A stretch of DNA of 6,602 bases from contig UNSK01000074.1 in NCBI GenBank assembly GCA_900552525.1, positions 1 through 6,602 on the forward strand. Reading direction: 5' to 3'. The stretch comes from Candidatus Gastranaerophilales bacterium. GTDB taxonomy: Bacteria; Cyanobacteriota; Vampirovibrionia; Gastranaerophilales; Gastranaerophilaceae. The notes beneath the pieces are model-generated. The model saw only the letters and a program-made list of their open reading frames with translations, was not told the DNA's origin and ran no database searches. Made by a program: the position numbers and the translations under genes. Shown one piece after another: positions 5,398-6,602 of this stretch; position 1 is the stretch's first letter, and each line of letters begins with the position of its first letter.

Positions 5398-5425
5398 ATT
5401 ATATAATGTTATATCAATTTGTCAA
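5398..5425 (-). promoter_or_regulatory. Near-consensus sigma-70 promoter of flagellin
   Basis: The minus strand has TTGACA (5425-5420), a 16-nt spacer and TATAAT (5403-5398), so both hexamers match the consensus. A start near 5391 gives a leader of only about 16 nt, with AAGGA (5389-5385) right at the 5' end. No sigma-28 box pair (TAAA ... GCCGATAA) is visible. A TA-dinucleotide run (5389-5399) lies between the -10 and the ribosome site. Confidence 0.8.
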
Positions 5426-5472
5426 TAATTTTCAATATTTGTGTTAACATTGAAGCAAGGGAGATTAAGAAA

Positions 5473-6602
5473 ATGATAAAATCAATAATTTTAGCTGCTG
5501 GCAAAGGAACAAGGATGAAATCCGATACTCCTAAGGTTTTACACACGATTTTTGATAAAACTTTATTAGGTTATGTTATAGATGCAGTAAATAATACAGG
5601 GCTTGCTGATGAAAATTTTGTTATTGTAGGTCATCAGGCAGATAAAGTTGAAGAATTTGTTACGAGTAATTACAATAACGCCAGATGTATTTTACAGAGT
5701 CCTCAATTAGGAACAGGTCATGCTGTAAGCATGGCGCTTCCATATCTCAACGACTTTTGCGGAGAAATAATTATACTATGCGGAGATACACCTCTTATAA
5801 CAGCAGAAACTTTAAAGGAGTTTGTACAAGCTCACAAGGCTAAAAAATCTGACATTACAGTAATGAGTGCTGTTTTTGAAAATCCAGCAAATTATGGAAG
5901 AATTATAAGAAATAGCAATGGCTCACTCAACTCTATTGTTGAAGAGAAAGATGCTGATGATGAACAGAAAAAAGTAAAAGAAATTAATGCCGGTGTTTAT
6001 TGTCTTAATTGGGAGAAAATAAAACAGGCATTTTCTGAACTAAAATCAAACAATGCTCAAGGAGAATATTACTTAACTGACATTATAAAATGGGGTAATG
6101 AGCATAACCTTACAGTAAATGCTTTTACTCTAAAAAATAACGAAGAAATTTATGGCATTAACTCAAAAGCAAATTTGGCAGAAGCTTCAAAGCTTATGAA
6201 CCAGAGAACTATTAATAAACATTTAACAAATGGAGTTACAATTGTAGATCCTACAACAACCTGGATTAGTCCTGATACAGAAATTGAAGCTGATACAGTA
6301 ATTTATCCGTCATGTTACATAAGCGGTAAAAATAAAATAGGAAAACACTGTAAAATAGGCCCATTTGCACACTTAAGAGGAGATGTAATTCTAGAGGATT
6401 ATGTAAAAATTGGTAACTTTGTTGAAGTAAAGAAGACTACAGTAAAATCACATACAAATGCCTGCCACTTAACTTATCTTGGTGACAGCGAAGTCGGGTC
6501 TAATGTAAATATCGGAGCAGGAACTATTACAGCAAATTATAATCCATTAACAAAAAAAAACAGTAAAACAATAGTAAAAGATAATGTTAAAACTGGTTCA
6601 AA
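5473..6602 (+). CDS. glmU: Bifunctional GlmU: UDP-GlcNAc pyrophosphorylase / GlcN-1-P acetyltransferase, 3' end missing
   Basis: GlmU acetylates glucosamine-1-phosphate and then joins it to UTP, making UDP-GlcNAc for peptidoglycan and other surface glycans. The first 376 residues are present; about 70-80 are lost at the window end. The uridyltransferase domain (1 to about 225) shows the nucleotide loop LAAGKGTRMKSDTPKVLH (7-24), QLGTGHA (78-84) and the metal-binding aspartate in LCGDTPLIT (102-110). The left-handed beta-helix acetyltransferase domain starts near 255, with IGPFAHLRGD (295-304), GNFVEVKK (314-321), HLTYLGD (332-338, likely catalytic His332) and NIGAGTITANYN (346-357). GGGAG-like AGGGAG (5458-5463), 9 nt before the ATG, supports the start. 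It is divergent from flagellin with 97 bp between starts. A TTGTCA at 5419-5424 may be its -35, but no good -10 follows. Confidence 0.97.
   Translation, partial: MIKSIILAAGKGTRMKSDTPKVLHTIFDKTLLGYVIDAVNNTGLADENFVIVGHQADKVEEFVTSNYNNARCILQSPQLGTGHAVSMALPYLNDFCGEIIILCGDTPLITAETLKEFVQAHKAKKSDITVMSAVFENPANYGRIIRNSNGSLNSIVEEKDADDEQKKVKEINAGVYCLNWEKIKQAFSELKSNNAQGEYYLTDIIKWGNEHNLTVNAFTLKNNEEIYGINSKANLAEASKLMNQRTINKHLTNGVTIVDPTTTWISPDTEIEADTVIYPSCYISGKNKIGKHCKIGPFAHLRGDVILEDYVKIGNFVEVKKTTVKSHTNACHLTYLGDSEVGSNVNIGAGTITANYNPLTKKNSKTIVKDNVKTGS

Noticed and set aside
5419..5447. Plus-strand promoter for glmU (TTGTCA with a -10 about 17 nt on)
   Set aside because: The -35 is reasonable, but the -10 position reads TGTTAA. 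It is too weak to list and may reflect overlap with the flagellin -35 on the other strand.
1..6602. CRISPR array, insertion sequence or attachment site
   Set aside because: No regularly spaced direct repeats, no transposase-like frame and no terminal repeats were seen. The tRNA-Trp 3' end is not duplicated nearby.

Overview
This AT-rich window carries a standard bacterial translation and secretion block on the minus strand, flanked by accessory genes. I suspect an uncultured, motile, host-associated bacterium, perhaps a non-photosynthetic cyanobacterial relative (Gastranaerophilales/Vampirovibrionia). The basis is A/T-rich codon use, a flagellin with a GLUG-type insert, and a secreted protein with faint resemblance to pilin-like proteins that I recall from that group. 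No marker in the window settles the taxonomy.

Layout: 1-118 (-) is the N-terminus of an XRE-type helix-turn-helix regulator. It is divergent from 307-912 (+), a small unrecognised exported or membrane-anchored protein. The 188 bp between them hold three related TTAAGTT/AACTTAA inverted repeats, one lying on a -10 box, so the regulator probably controls this pair. Two back-to-back terminators (908-985) separate this module from the convergent block.

The minus-strand block reads, in transcription order, rpmG (3536-3369), tRNA-Trp(CCA) (3329-3257), secE (3227-3003), nusG (2966-2355), rplK (2232-1801) and rplA (1718-993). It ends at a strong terminator instead of continuing into rplJ-rplL. Immediately before the Shine-Dalgarno sequences of both rplK and rplA lie two copies of one small RNA fold, 5'-xUGG-AA-[stem-loop]-7 nt-CCAx-G-AAAGGA. 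The copies differ by compensatory base changes, and the fold resembles the L1-binding region of 23S rRNA. This suggests that L1 represses both cistrons separately.

Upstream of rpmG, 5375-3702 (-) encodes a 557-residue flagellin. Its conserved D0/D1 ends enclose an insert of about 280 residues with GLUG-like repeats, resembling the beta-helical regions of surface adhesins. It starts at GTG and follows a near-perfect sigma-70 promoter with a very short leader. Divergent from it, glmU (5473 onward, +) runs off the window end. GlmU makes UDP-GlcNAc for the cell envelope; its closeness to flagellin may be coincidental.
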